From the NCBI RefSeq assembly GCF_003287285.1, contig NZ_QMIG01000045.1:1-35720 (forward strand): 35,720 nt of DNA. Direction: 5' to 3'. Made by a program: the position numbers and the translations under genes. The notes below the pieces were generated by a model. The model was not told the DNA's origin. It was given only the letters and a program-made list of their open reading frames with translations, and did no database searches. This DNA is from Phytoactinopolyspora halophila. Lineage in GTDB: Bacteria > Actinomycetota > Actinomycetes > Jiangellales > Jiangellaceae. How positions within the stretch are numbered: the stretch's first letter is position 1; every line of letters starts with the position of its first letter. Of the stretch, positions 25,768 to 34,439 are shown piece by piece.

Positions 25768-27192
25768 CTACAGGTCGTAGTACAGCTCGAACTCGTGCGG
25801 GTGCGGGCGTTGCCGGATCGGGTCGATCTCGTTGGTGCGCTTGAAGTCGATCCAGGTCTCGATGAGGTCCTCGGTGAAGACGTCGCCCTCAAGAAGGTAA
25901 CTGTGGTCTTCGGCCAGGGCGTCCAGCGCCTCGGGAAGCGACGCGGGCACCGTGGCGATGTCGCCGTGTTCCTCGGGCGGAAGCTCGTACAGATCCTTGT
26001 CGACCGGCTCCGGCGGCTCGACCTTGTTCCGGATGCCATCTAGCCCGGCCATCATGAGTGCAGAGAAGGCGAGATAGGGGTTGCTGGAGGGGTCGGGCGC
26101 GCGGAACTCGATCCGCTTGGCCTTCGGCGAAGAGCCGGTGATCGGGATCCGGATGGCAGCGGAGCGGTTGCGCTGCGAGTAGACCAGGTTCACCGGCGCC
26201 TCGAAGCCTGGCACGAGGCGGTGGTAGGAGTTGACCGTCGGGTTGGTCAGAGCCAGCAGCGAGTTCGCGTGCTTGATCAGGCCACCGATGTACCAGCGCG
26301 CCGTATCGGACAGGCCGGCGTAGCCGAGCTCGTCGTAGAACAGCGGCGAGCCGTCCTTCCACAGCGACTGGTGAACGTGCATGCCGGAGCCGTTGTCACC
26401 GTAGACGGGCTTGGGCATGAAGGTGGCCGACTTTCCGGCCTCCCAGGCGACGTTCTTGATGATGTACTTGTACAGCATCAGCCGGTCGCCAGCGTGAAGG
26501 AGCGTGTCGAACTTGTAATTGATCTCTGCCTGGCCGGCGCTGCCGACCTCGTGGTGCGAGCGCTCGACGGGAATGTTGGAGGCGATCAGCGTCTTGACGA
26601 TGGTGTCGCGCAGGTCGGCGTACTGATCCGTCGGCGGGACGGGGAAGTATCCGCCCTTGTACCGGGTCTTGTATCCCCGGTTGCCGCCCTCTTCCTCACG
26701 GCCGGTGTTCCAGGCAGCCTCGACGGAATCGATGTAGTAGTACCCGGCGTTGGGCCGCGTCTCGAACCGCACATCGTCGAAGATGTAGAACTCGGCCTCG
26801 GGCCCGAAGAACGCCGTGTCGGCGATTCCGGAACTGGCCAGGTATGCCTCGGCCTTCATGGCGATGTTGCGGGGGTCGCGGCTGTAGGGCTCGTCGGTGA
26901 AGGGGTCGACGATGGAGAAGTTCATCGCCAGCGTCTTGGCCTTGCGGAACGGGTCGACGAATGCGGTCGCCGGGTCGGCGATCAGCTTCATGTCCGACTC
27001 GTGAATGGCCTGAAAACCGCGGATCGACGAGCCGTCGAACATCACACCGTTCGCGACAGCGTCGGCGTCGAATACCTCGGCCGGGATATTCAGGTGCTGC
27101 ATGATCCCTGGGAGGTCGCAGAAGCGGACGTCGATGAACTCGACGCCCTCGTCCTTGACGAACTTCAAGAGCTCGTCGGCGTTGGTGAACAT
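25768..27192 (-). CDS. glnA: Glutamine synthetase type I (class I-beta)
   Basis: The 474-residue enzyme makes glutamine from glutamate, ammonia and ATP. It shows [11 protein letters not shown], the latch and metal region [21 protein letters not shown], and [16 protein letters not shown]. The [10 protein letters not shown] segment contains the tyrosine that is adenylylated in class I-beta enzymes, so activity is probably controlled by GlnE-type adenylylation. ATG 27192 is chosen for its GAAGGAG site and the standard [12 protein letters not shown]-terminus. A four-half-site GlnR box lies about 100 bp upstream, predicting transcriptional control by nitrogen status. Length is normal for GlnA1. 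Confidence 0.98.
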   Translation of the reverse strand: MFTNADELLKFVKDEGVEFIDVRFCDLPGIMQHLNIPAEVFDADAVANGVMFDGSSIRGFQAIHESDMKLIADPATAFVDPFRKAKTLAMNFSIVDPFTDEPYSRDPRNIAMKAEAYLASSGIADTAFFGPEAEFYIFDDVRFETRPNAGYYYIDSVEAAWNTGREEEGGNRGYKTRYKGGYFPVPPTDQYADLRDTIVKTLIASNIPVERSHHEVGSAGQAEINYKFDTLLHAGDRLMLYKYIIKNVAWEAGKSATFMPKPVYGDNGSGMHVHQSLWKDGSPLFYDELGYAGLSDTARWYIGGLIKHANSLLALTNPTVNSYHRLVPGFEAPVNLVYSQRNRSAAIRIPITGSSPKAKRIEFRAPDPSSNPYLAFSALMMAGLDGIRNKVEPPEPVDKDLYELPPEEHGDIATVPASLPEALDALAEDHSYLLEGDVFTEDLIETWIDFKRTNEIDPIRQRPHPHEFELYYDL

Positions 27193-27290
27193 GTGGATTC
27201 TCCTTCGCGCCTGGCGAGGTTTGGCCGTGGGCATCGACGGTCTGCGCTGACCGACTCGCAATTGCTAACCATGGACGGTAGGGCGAATGC

Positions 27291-27328
27291 ATTTCCCGTT
27301 CGTATCTCAAGTATTTCACGGGTGTTAC
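27291..27328 (-). promoter_or_regulatory. GlnR binding box upstream of glnA
   Basis: On the minus strand the sequence reads GTAAC-n6-GAAAT-n6-GATAC-n6-GAAAT with exact 6-bp spacers. This is the a1-b1-a2-b2 layout of actinobacterial GlnR boxes (gTnAC-n6-GaAAc repeats). It ends 98 bp before the glnA start. It may also affect the divergent RDD gene. Confidence 0.85.
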
Positions 27329-27406
27329 AGGGTTGTTCGGGCCGGAGCTGAACCGGAGCCGAAACCGAATCATGGCGCCCGCGCACGAATGCCGGCCACA
27401 CATCGG

Positions 27407-27412
27407 TAGAGT
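27407..27412 (+). promoter_or_regulatory. -10 hexamer TAGAGT for a leaderless RDD-protein mRNA
   Basis: TAGAGT lies 7 nt before GTG 27420 and there is no ribosome site, the pattern of leaderless actinobacterial genes. It supports the choice of that start. Confidence 0.6.
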
Positions 27413-27419
27413 CGCGAAT

Positions 27420-27842
27420 GTGAGCACCAACGAACCGTCGACGACTCGCTCCGGTCTCCCTGCGAGCGGGCCGGGTTCTCCCGCGAGCTGGTCGCGGCGC
27501 ATTGCAGCATTGCTCGCCGACTGGGTGCTGGCGAACATCGCTGCCGTCATCCTGGCCGGACCCCAGGTCTGGGATGTCGAGTCGGGGCTGACCTGGCTGC
27601 CGCTGGCCTGCTTCTTCGGACTCGTGTGGCTGGCCACCGCGGCGACGGGAGCGAGTCTCGGTCAGTGGATGGTTCGGGTGCGCATCATCCGGCTCAGTGG
27701 CGATCGGGTGGGCCTGGTCAACGCCGCCGTGCGCACCATTTTGATCGTACTGGTGATCCCGCCGCTGGTGTTCGACAGCGACCGGCGCGGTCTGCACGAT
27801 CTGGCGACGAACACGGCGGCGGTCAACGGCCCCGGCGGGTGA
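27420..27842 (+). CDS. RDD family membrane protein
   Basis: The 140-residue protein (VSTNEPSTTRS...) has a Pro/Ser-rich N-terminus followed by the RDD domain: SRRIAALLADW with the Arg-Asp pair, a GASLGQWMVRVRI segment, and FDSDRRGLHDLATNTAAV at the end. Three hydrophobic helices are visible. The function of the family is poorly defined; some members are proposed ion or Na+/H+ transporters. GTG 27420 is preferred over ATG 27372 because of the leaderless -10. It is divergent from glnA, a common actinobacterial neighbourhood. Confidence 0.9.
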   Translation: MSTNEPSTTRSGLPASGPGSPASWSRRIAALLADWVLANIAAVILAGPQVWDVESGLTWLPLACFFGLVWLATAATGASLGQWMVRVRIIRLSGDRVGLVNAAVRTILIVLVIPPLVFDSDRRGLHDLATNTAAVNGPGG

Positions 27843-27930
27843 TGAGAAGAGGGTGATGAGCAGGGCACGAGCTGCGCACCGTGCCTGCAGGGCGAACGCT
27901 GGGCTCCGGGTAGGTAACCGTTGCCGTCGC

Positions 27931-28419
27931 TCACCATTGCGTCGTGCGGCCGCCTCCCGTGCCGCGCTCGGCGGCGGAGCTGACCACGCCGGAAAGCAGG
28001 CTGAGGATAGCGATACCGATCACCGCGTTGATGGCTGCCGTGGCCAACATGCTGTCCATGTCGGAGTCCGTCGCGAATGGAGCCACCGCCGCGACGATTG
28101 TCGCGAGACCCACGATCCACCCGAAGAACGACAATGCCCGTGGCGTGCTGATCAGCAATAGGTGCACCAGGCCAGTGGCAACCAGCGCCGCGACGGCCGC
28201 CGCCAACATCAGCTGCACCGTCGACGCGTCACCCCACGTGCCCTCGTCTTCCGGGGCCAGAACGTGGATGCCGAAGACACCTCGAAAGACCACGATGCCG
28301 ACCAGAGCGACCAACGCCGCCACCAGCGCCGTAGCCAATCCACCTGCCCACAGCTTGCTGGCATTCAGATCCGTCGTCCGGCGTGGGTCATCCTGCGGAG
28401 ATTGCGAAGAGTCACCCAC
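27931..28419 (-). CDS. Four-helix membrane protein, DUF6069-like
   Basis: The 162-residue product has a hydrophilic N-terminus (about 22 residues) and then four hydrophobic segments: GGLATALVAALVALVGIVVF, VQLMLAAAVAALVATGLVHLLL, FFGWIVGLATIVAAVAPFA and AAINAVIGIAILSLLSGVV. The spacing and the LLISTPRA turn resemble DUF6069 proteins of Actinomycetota; I recognise this by pattern and am not certain. The start is GTG with no strong ribosome site. No function is known. Confidence 0.75.
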   Translation of the reverse strand: MGDSSQSPQDDPRRTTDLNASKLWAGGLATALVAALVALVGIVVFRGVFGIHVLAPEDEGTWGDASTVQLMLAAAVAALVATGLVHLLLISTPRALSFFGWIVGLATIVAAVAPFATDSDMDSMLATAAINAVIGIAILSLLSGVVSSAAERGTGGGRTTQW

Positions 28420-28602
28420 GTCAAATCCACCACCGTTCGTCGCCGACGTCTCCGTAACGCCAGCCTAACCGGACTCGCGGACTCGCGTCCTCATTTCACG
28501 CAGGTGAAACGTTCACGGTGCCGCTCAACGTGTCGAGCATCTCGACGAACCCGGGAGATTGATATCGACGCCCGGATGTGGATCGCGAGCAGCGCCGGGC
28601 AA

Positions 28603-29355
28603 TCACGAGCGGCGCCGGCCGCCCTTCTGCCGCCCGGCGTGGGCACGATCGTCTTGTTGCGCTGGTGGGGCCCCGGCACTCGGCGCCTTCATGCCCTTGG
28701 GCAGCGGCCCCTTGGGCATGCCGACGGGCTGGAAGCTCAGCGCGTTCAACCGGTGACGCAGCTCGGTCACCTCGGCGGGGCGGAGATTCTTCGGCAGCTT
28801 GCGCATGCGCTTGGTGAGCTGCGGGAGCGGCACGAGGTTCTCGCCGTGACCGATGATGAACTCGTAGACGGGAGTTTCCGGGGCCACCCGGCTGTGCCGC
28901 TTCTTCTCCTGGGCCAGGAGGTTGGAGACACGTCCGGGGGAATCCCCTTCGCCGATCAGCACGATGCCGGGCCTGCCCACTGCGCGGTGGACGACATCCT
29001 GATGGCGGTTGGCGCCGACGCCAGGCGTGTTGTCCCAGCCCCGGCGCAGCGTGCCCAACGCCGCCGCGGCGGCACCGGGCTGCCCCTCGATCTGGGCGTA
29101 CGCCGCCCGCTCGGCACGGCGGCCGAACACGACGGCGCCAGCCAGCAGGGCCGTGGGAAGCCCCACGATCAGCCACATCCACAGCGGGCCCAGCAGGAAC
29201 CCGATGAGGGCGACGATGGCGAGCGCGCCGAGCATGTAGGCGAGCGTGATCCACCCCACCCAGCGGTCGACCCGCCGGGCCATCCGGTAGGTTTGCTTGA
29301 TCTGCGCGATCCGGCCCTTCTTCTCGCCGGAATCCTGCTCGTCCTTGCGCGCCAT
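28603..29355 (-). CDS. DUF4191 family membrane protein
   Basis: The 250-residue protein (MARKDEQDSGEKKGRIAQIKQTY...) has a basic N-terminus, two adjacent transmembrane helices (about residues 35-82), the conserved GQPGAAAAALGTLRRGW and GRPGIVLIGEG segments, and a basic Pro/Gly-rich tail. This is the DUF4191 pattern, a family found next to lipA and lipB in Actinomycetota. ATG 29355 is supported by TAGGAT 7 nt upstream. Its function is not known; position and conservation suggest a link with lipoate or with the cell envelope. Confidence 0.9.
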   Translation of the reverse strand: MARKDEQDSGEKKGRIAQIKQTYRMARRVDRWVGWITLAYMLGALAIVALIGFLLGPLWMWLIVGLPTALLAGAVVFGRRAERAAYAQIEGQPGAAAAALGTLRRGWDNTPGVGANRHQDVVHRAVGRPGIVLIGEGDSPGRVSNLLAQEKKRHSRVAPETPVYEFIIGHGENLVPLPQLTKRMRKLPKNLRPAEVTELRHRLNALSFQPVGMPKGPLPKGMKAPSAGAPPAQQDDRAHAGRQKGGRRRS

Positions 29356-29362
29356 ATACCGA

Positions 29363-29368
29363 ATCCTA
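29363..29368 (-). promoter_or_regulatory. -10 hexamer TAGGAT for a leaderless DUF4191 mRNA
   Basis: On the minus strand TAGGAT lies 7 nt before the ATG at 29355, with no ribosome site between them. Confidence 0.6.
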
Positions 29369-29447
29369 GTCAAGCGGACAGCGTGCCGACTCAGCGGGCG
29401 GCACAGAGGTGCAGGCGAAGTGCCCCGCGCGTGCCTGTGCTCGTGCC

Positions 29448-30389
29448 TTACGACACCGGGGTCTGGGTGTAGCGGGCCTCGACGGCCTGCCGGTACAGGC
29501 GTCCGGCACGGTAGGAGGAACGAACGAGGGGGCCGGACATGACGCCGGTGAACCCGAGTTCAGTTGCCTCGGCACCGAGCTCCTCGAACTCTTCGGGAGT
29601 GACCCAGCGCTCCACGGGATGATGGCGGGGAGAGGGCCGCAGGTACTGCGTGATGGTGATCAGATCACACCCGGCGGACTGCAGGTCGGCGAGTGCGCCC
29701 GAGATCTCCTCCCGGGTCTCGCCCATCCCGAGGATCAGGTTGGACTTGGTGACCAGGCCAGCTGCCCGCGACATCGACAGCACCTCGAGCGAGCGCTCGT
29801 AGGAGAACGCCGGGCGGATGCGCCGGAAGATGCGCGGCACGGTTTCCACGTTGTGTGCGAACACCTGCGGTTCGGCGTCGAACACCTGCTGCAGCAACTC
29901 GGCCTTGCCAGAGAAGTCCGGAGTGAGGATCTCGACCCCCGTGTTGGGGTTGAGCTGGTGGATCTGCCGAACCGTCTCCGCGTACAGCCAGGCACCTTCG
30001 TCGTCGAGGTCATCCCTGGTCACGCCCGTGACCGTGGCGTATCGCAGGCCCATGGCCTGGACCGACTCGGCCACTCGCCGTGGCTCCTCGACGTCGAGTT
30101 CGTCCGGCTTTCCGGTGTCGATCAGACAGAAATCACACCGGCGGGTGCAGTGATCGCCGCCGATGAGGAAGGTGGCTTCCCGGTCTTCCCAGCACTCGAA
30201 GATGTTGGGACAGCCAGCCTCTTGGCAGACCGTGTGCAGTCCTTCTCGCTCCACCAGGGCCCGCAGCTCCCGATACTCGGGACCCATCGTGGCCTTGGTC
30301 TTGATCCACGGCGGTTTCTTTTCGATCGGCGTCTCGCTGTTGCGGACTTCCAGCCGCAACATGCGGCGTCCTTCCGGTGCGACACTCAC
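29448..30389 (-). CDS. lipA: Lipoyl synthase
   Basis: A 313-residue radical-SAM enzyme that inserts two sulfurs into octanoyl groups on E2 and GcvH proteins. It has the auxiliary cluster cysteines [12 protein letters not shown], the radical-SAM CTRRCDFC motif (CX3CX2C) and the C-terminal RSSYRAG serine region that ligates the auxiliary cluster. The start is GTG 30389, only 4 bp after the lipB stop, so the two are probably co-transcribed. A TAGGGT 6 nt upstream could also give a separate leaderless transcript. Octanoyltransferase, lipoyl synthase and an E2 gene all lie within 6 kb. Confidence 0.98.
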   Translation of the reverse strand: MSVAPEGRRMLRLEVRNSETPIEKKPPWIKTKATMGPEYRELRALVEREGLHTVCQEAGCPNIFECWEDREATFLIGGDHCTRRCDFCLIDTGKPDELDVEEPRRVAESVQAMGLRYATVTGVTRDDLDDEGAWLYAETVRQIHQLNPNTGVEILTPDFSGKAELLQQVFDAEPQVFAHNVETVPRIFRRIRPAFSYERSLEVLSMSRAAGLVTKSNLILGMGETREEISGALADLQSAGCDLITITQYLRPSPRHHPVERWVTPEEFEELGAEATELGFTGVMSGPLVRSSYRAGRLYRQAVEARYTQTPVS

Positions 30390-30393
30390 ATTT

Positions 30394-31050
30394 TCACCCT
30401 ACGCCCACCGGATTATCTGCTCGAAGGGTGTCGAGACGCTTCTGTGCAGTCGGGAGGACGTCCGCGACGCTGACGGTGTGGCCGAGCTCACTCGACAAGG
30501 ACGTGACTGTCGCATCGGAGATGCCGCACGGGACGATGCGGTCGTACCATGACAGGTCGCACGAACAGTTCAGGGCGAAACCGTGCATGGTCACGCGTTG
30601 CGCCACCCGGATACCGACGGCACCGATCTTGCGAGCCGGACCGCGGGCGTCGTCGGGCACCCAGACCCCGCTGCGTCCCTTGATGCGGGTCGTCTCGAGG
30701 CCGAAATCCGCGCAGATGTCGATCATCAATTGCTCGACGCGGCGGACGTAGGCGACGACGTCGACCGGGTCGGTCAGCTTCACGATCGGGTATCCAACAA
30801 GCTGGCCCGGACCGTGCCAGGTGATCTTGCCGCCGCGATCGACGTCGATGATCGGCGCGCCGGCGTCGAGCAGCGGACGCTCGTGCGGTTGGGTACGTTT
30901 GCCGGCTGTGTACACCGGTTCGTGTTCCAGGAGTATGACGGTGTCGCCAGTGTCGTCGGCGACCCGGGCAGCATGCAGCCTGCGCTGCTCATCCCACGCA
31001 CGTTCGTATGGCACGAGTGCTTCGTGCTGGATCACCTGCAGCTCGCTCAT
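30394..31050 (-). CDS. lipB: Lipoyl(octanoyl) transferase
   Basis: The 218-residue protein moves octanoate from acyl carrier protein to lipoyl domains. Family motifs are TAGKRTQ, the [13 protein letters not shown] loop, the catalytic Lys in [11 protein letters not shown] and the catalytic Cys in [20 protein letters not shown]. The frame is open upstream to 31173, but ATG 31050 ([15 protein letters not shown]) is the family N-terminus and follows TAGGCT by 7 nt. Lies directly upstream of lipA. Confidence 0.97.
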   Translation of the reverse strand: MSELQVIQHEALVPYERAWDEQRRLHAARVADDTGDTVILLEHEPVYTAGKRTQPHERPLLDAGAPIIDVDRGGKITWHGPGQLVGYPIVKLTDPVDVVAYVRRVEQLMIDICADFGLETTRIKGRSGVWVPDDARGPARKIGAVGIRVAQRVTMHGFALNCSCDLSWYDRIVPCGISDATVTSLSSELGHTVSVADVLPTAQKRLDTLRADNPVGVG

Positions 31051-31057
31051 GGGACCG

Positions 31058-31063
31058 AGCCTA
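31058..31063 (-). promoter_or_regulatory. -10 hexamer TAGGCT for a leaderless lipB(-lipA) mRNA
   Basis: On the minus strand TAGGCT ends 7 nt before the lipB ATG; no ribosome site is present. Confidence 0.55.
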
Positions 31064-31376
31064 CGCCCTCGCCGCGGATTTCGGTCCATGGCTTGACGTA
31101 CGCCCCACGATGCGAGACATATATCGATCGAAAGAAGATCGAAAGTGACGGATCGGGGCACGGCGGCGCGCATGGAACGTGCGCCCGTAGGTCACACGTT
31201 GACGCTCAGAGGTCACACGTTGGCGCTGCGGTGCGAAATGCGTCAGAGTAGGCAGCCGTGCCTCGAACGCCGGTGCCGATCCGGACACCAGGGGATATCA
31301 GGGACGCCAGGACAAGGAACGAGCGGGTGCAAAAGCTGATCTCAGGCGGCGGCTACCGCCAAGATTTGGAACCATA
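31064..31376. other. Intergenic region between divergent lipB and pseudokinase gene
   Basis: No convincing gene. It holds a short direct repeat, GATCGAAAG at 31126-31134 and 31137-31145, the 21-bp tandem repeat at 31189-31230, and CCATAG-tgg-CTATGG (31372-31386), a small inverted repeat over the first candidate start of the next gene. Confidence 0.6.
31189..31230. repeat. Tandem pair of a 21-bp unit
   Basis: Two adjacent 21-bp units, 31189-31209 and 31210-31230, both begin AGGTCACACGTTG and differ at three or four positions near their ends. Could be a regulator site for the divergent genes or an interspersed repeat; nothing decides between these. Confidence 0.75.
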
Positions 31377-33353
31377 GTGGCTATGGAGGGGCCTGTGCGC
31401 ATACCTGGGTTCACTGTCGGCAGACAGCTGGGTTCGGCGCACTCGTACACATGGCTCGGTATCGACGACACCACTGGTGAGCCCGTCACCCTCCGGCTCG
31501 TACGTGGAGATCTCGAGACGATCCGCGCGGGCTTGAGTACCGCGTCACTGGTCATGCGGGCGTTGCAGCACCCGCACGTCATCGCCTTCCACAGCGTGGT
31601 CGACAGCTCGTCCGGGCCGGTTCTCGTGCTCGGCCCGGCCGAAGGAGGCAGTCTCGCGGAGATCCTCGCGGTGCGTCGCGTCCTCCCTCCCGGGGAGATG
31701 GTGACGGCGTGCGCACCGATCGCCGAAGCCTTGGCGGAGATCCATCAGCACGGCATCGTGCACGGCGCCATCGGCCCCGAGGACATCCTGTTCGCACGAG
31801 ACGGCCGGCCCATGCTCGCCGGCGTCGGCCTGGCGTCGATCGGGGCGCGGCTCAACCTGCATGGCCCGACCATCGCCCCCGAGGTCGCATCCGAGGGATC
31901 CGTCGGCCCCTCCGCCGACGTATATAGCGTTGCCGCTGTCGGGCTCATGGCATTGACCGGTCCGGTGTCGGCCAGCCAGCTCTTCGCCGCGTCGGCGGAG
32001 CATCTCCTGGCCACCGGCATGGCACCGGGGGCGCAGGCGGTCATCACGCGGGCGGTGGGCCGCAATGTGGGACGCCGCCCCGACGCGGAAACTCTGGTCA
32101 ACGCGCTCTACCAGGTGGCGGATCCGGAGCCGGTCGAGCTCGTCGTCCCCGACGAGGACGAGCCACCGCAGGCTGGGCAGGCACCCCCCGTGCCTCCCGG
32201 ACAGGCACCCCCGGGGCAGGCATCACCCGTGCCGCCGGGCCAGGTGCCTACCGGGCAGGCCCCGCCGGTGCCCCCTGGGCAGGCACCCCCAGGCGTTCCT
32301 GGTTCGGAGCACACGGCCGCTTTTGGCGGGGAACCCGGTCCGGGTTCGGAGTTCGGCGCCGGAGCCGAAGAGCAGGGCGAGGCCGACGACGTCGCCGCGT
32401 ACATGCGTCGCGGCACCGGCCGACGCGCACGCCGTGCGGGTCGTTCGGGTGAGCCGAGCCCCGGGGAGGAGCCACCGGCGGGTGAACCCGGAGGAGCGGC
32501 AGCGTCGGCGTTCACATCACCGATCGAGACACAGCCGGGGACCGGACCGGCCACGGGCGGCTTCGGGGCCGCCGCCGAGCGCCTAGGCGGGAGCGAGGAT
32601 CAGGGCTCGCCGCCCGGAGGCGGGGCGCAGAACCGGCGTCGCCCGTCGGATTTGAGCTCGGCCACTACGAGCGCGCGCCGCGGGCGAGGAGCCGCCGACG
32701 AAGCGCCACCGGGCGCTGAGGCGACCGGCACGACGAAGCGAGGCAATCGCCGAGGGCGAAAGCCGAGCAAGGGGGAGATGACCCGGGTCGTGAGCGTTCT
32801 CGTCGTTCTCTTGCTGCTTGCCGGGGGCGCCGTACTCGTGATGCAACTCGTTGAGGACGACGACGAACTCCCGGAGGCTGGCCTCGGCACGCCCGACGAG
32901 GTCGGCGAGGGCCAGCAGGCTGATCTCTGTGGGGGTCCGAAACCAGCGTCAGACGAGGCGCCTCCCGAGGTGAGCGACTGGACGGAGGAGGTCCAGCGGC
33001 TGTACGAGTTGCGTGCCCGGGCGTTCGCCGAGATCGACGCGGAACTCCTGTGCCAGGTCTACGAACCCACGAGCGAAGGGCTGGTCCGCGACGTCGAGCT
33101 GCTCCAGGAGTATGCGGACAACGACGTGCGCACCGAGGATTTGTCGTTCGAGGTCGTCGACGTCGAACTCGTCGAGGAAGAGGGCGGGACCGTCGTGCTG
33201 GAAGTGTCCGACCGGCTCCCGCCATACCGCCTGGTCGACAGCGACGGAGAAGTGGTCGAGGAGAAGGGCGGTATGGAGCACGACACCTGGCTGGCCGAGC
33301 TGGTGCCCGTCGCGGATGAAGCCGACGAAACCCCGACCTGGCGGTTCGGCTAG
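31377..33353 (+). CDS. Membrane pseudokinase (Ser/Thr-kinase-like, catalytically dead) with extracellular domain
   Basis: The 658-residue protein has an N-terminal protein-kinase fold (about residues 10-260) without the catalytic residues. The VAIK lysine is Arg (VTLR, residue 40), the HRD/DLKPEN loop reads HGAIGPEDIL (about 128-137), and DFG reads GVG. A Pro/Gly-rich linker with PPGQAPPG repeats, a basic stretch, one transmembrane helix (about 471-493) and an acidic extracellular domain of about 165 residues follow. It may act as a scaffold or sensor, as known actinobacterial pseudokinases do. GTG 31377 is given; GTG 31395, preceded by GGAGG, is a good alternative. Confidence 0.88.
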   Translation: MAMEGPVRIPGFTVGRQLGSAHSYTWLGIDDTTGEPVTLRLVRGDLETIRAGLSTASLVMRALQHPHVIAFHSVVDSSSGPVLVLGPAEGGSLAEILAVRRVLPPGEMVTACAPIAEALAEIHQHGIVHGAIGPEDILFARDGRPMLAGVGLASIGARLNLHGPTIAPEVASEGSVGPSADVYSVAAVGLMALTGPVSASQLFAASAEHLLATGMAPGAQAVITRAVGRNVGRRPDAETLVNALYQVADPEPVELVVPDEDEPPQAGQAPPVPPGQAPPGQASPVPPGQVPTGQAPPVPPGQAPPGVPGSEHTAAFGGEPGPGSEFGAGAEEQGEADDVAAYMRRGTGRRARRAGRSGEPSPGEEPPAGEPGGAAASAFTSPIETQPGTGPATGGFGAAAERLGGSEDQGSPPGGGAQNRRRPSDLSSATTSARRGRGAADEAPPGAEATGTTKRGNRRGRKPSKGEMTRVVSVLVVLLLLAGGAVLVMQLVEDDDELPEAGLGTPDEVGEGQQADLCGGPKPASDEAPPEVSDWTEEVQRLYELRARAFAEIDAELLCQVYEPTSEGLVRDVELLQEYADNDVRTEDLSFEVVDVELVEEEGGTVVLEVSDRLPPYRLVDSDGEVVEEKGGMEHDTWLAELVPVADEADETPTWRFG

Positions 33354-33492
33354 CTACCCCGACGCTAGCGACCCTGACCTGGCGGTCCGGTCAGCAATCG
33401 GCCCGGCCAGCCACCTGGACCTGGCCGCGACCCGGGCCGGGCCACCGCCCGGGCCTGGTCGCCACGCGGGTGTGGGCACCACCCGGGCCTGG
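33354..33492. other. GC-rich gap between convergent genes
   Basis: Contains GCTAGC palindromes and three direct copies of CCCGGGCC within about 80 bp. Fold-back is likely and could end transcription from both sides, but I could not define a single clean terminator stem. Confidence 0.4.
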
Positions 33493-34389
33493 CTAGCTCG
33501 ACAACGCGTGCGCGATGGCCGAGCGGGCGGTGGGATGCTGGTGCGTGAATCCCGACTCGGTGAGGCGCGTCGGCACGACCCGCAAGCTGCCGGCGATCTC
33601 GTGTGCGAACTCGCCGAGTGCAATGCGCAGGGCCAGCCACGGTGCGGGCAGCAGGGCGGGCCGACTGAGGAGGTATGCCAGCACCCGCGTGAATTCGGCG
33701 TTGGTGACCGGCTCGGGTGCCGTCATGTTGTACGCGCCGGCACATCCTTCCTTTTCGATGAGAAACCGCAGGGCATTCACGGTGTCGGCCAGCGAGATGA
33801 AGCTCCAGTACTGCCGGCCACCAGCCAGCGGCCCGCCCAAACCCCAGCGGAACAGCGGCAGCATCCTCGACATCGCGCCCTGGTGGCGATCGAGGACGAT
33901 GCCGAAGCGCGTCTGGCACACGGCGATACCGGCGGCGCTGGCCGCCTGCGCGGCTTCTTCCCAGTCCCGGCACAGCCCGGCGAGGAATCCACCATCGGGT
34001 TCCGAGTTCTCGTCGAGCACCTCGTTGCCACGGTCGGTTCCGTAATAGTTGATGCCCGAGGCGGAGACGAACACCCGCGGTGGGTCGTCGAGCCCGGCCA
34101 GGGTGTTGGCAAGAAACGCCGTGGTGTGGATACGGCTGCTGCGCAGGAGCTGCTTGTACGCCTTCGACCAGCGCCGCTCACCGACTCCCGCGCCGGCCAG
34201 GTTGACGGCGGCGTCGATACCTTCGAGCGGATTCGGATCGACGTCGCCGATGGCGGGATCCCAGTGGAGCTCGCTGGAGTCCGTCGCCGGCCGCCGCACG
34301 AGCCGTAAGACGTCGTGCCCGTCGGCGGTCAGCGAGGCACACAGCGCCGTCCCGACCAGTCCACTGGAACCGGCTACCGCTATGCGCAT
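33493..34389 (-). CDS. TIGR01777 family epimerase/oxidoreductase (SDR39U1-like)
   Basis: The 298-residue protein has an N-terminal NADP-binding motif GSSGLVG (residues 8-14), the family segments VNLAGAGVGERRWS and YYGTDRGNEVLDE, and a C-terminal DUF1731 region (TNAEFTRVLAYLLSRPALLPAPWLALRIALGE). The start at 34389 (MRIAVAGSSG) matches family members. Members are extended SDR proteins of unclear substrate; nothing in the sequence resolves it. It lies 50 bp downstream of the E2 gene on the same strand and may be co-transcribed with it. Confidence 0.93.
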   Translation of the reverse strand: MRIAVAGSSGLVGTALCASLTADGHDVLRLVRRPATDSSELHWDPAIGDVDPNPLEGIDAAVNLAGAGVGERRWSKAYKQLLRSSRIHTTAFLANTLAGLDDPPRVFVSASGINYYGTDRGNEVLDENSEPDGGFLAGLCRDWEEAAQAASAAGIAVCQTRFGIVLDRHQGAMSRMLPLFRWGLGGPLAGGRQYWSFISLADTVNALRFLIEKEGCAGAYNMTAPEPVTNAEFTRVLAYLLSRPALLPAPWLALRIALGEFAHEIAGSLRVVPTRLTESGFTHQHPTARSAIAHALSS

Positions 34390-34439
34390 ATCGGCGACCC
34401 TCTGGGTGAGCTAGGCACGTCCCTCCTGCACGCTGGCCG

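Noticed and set aside
28504-28516. GTGAA-acg-TTCAC inverted repeat between the DUF6069-like and DUF4191 genes
   Set aside because: Only 5-bp arms and not placed near a start; expected by chance in this length of sequence.
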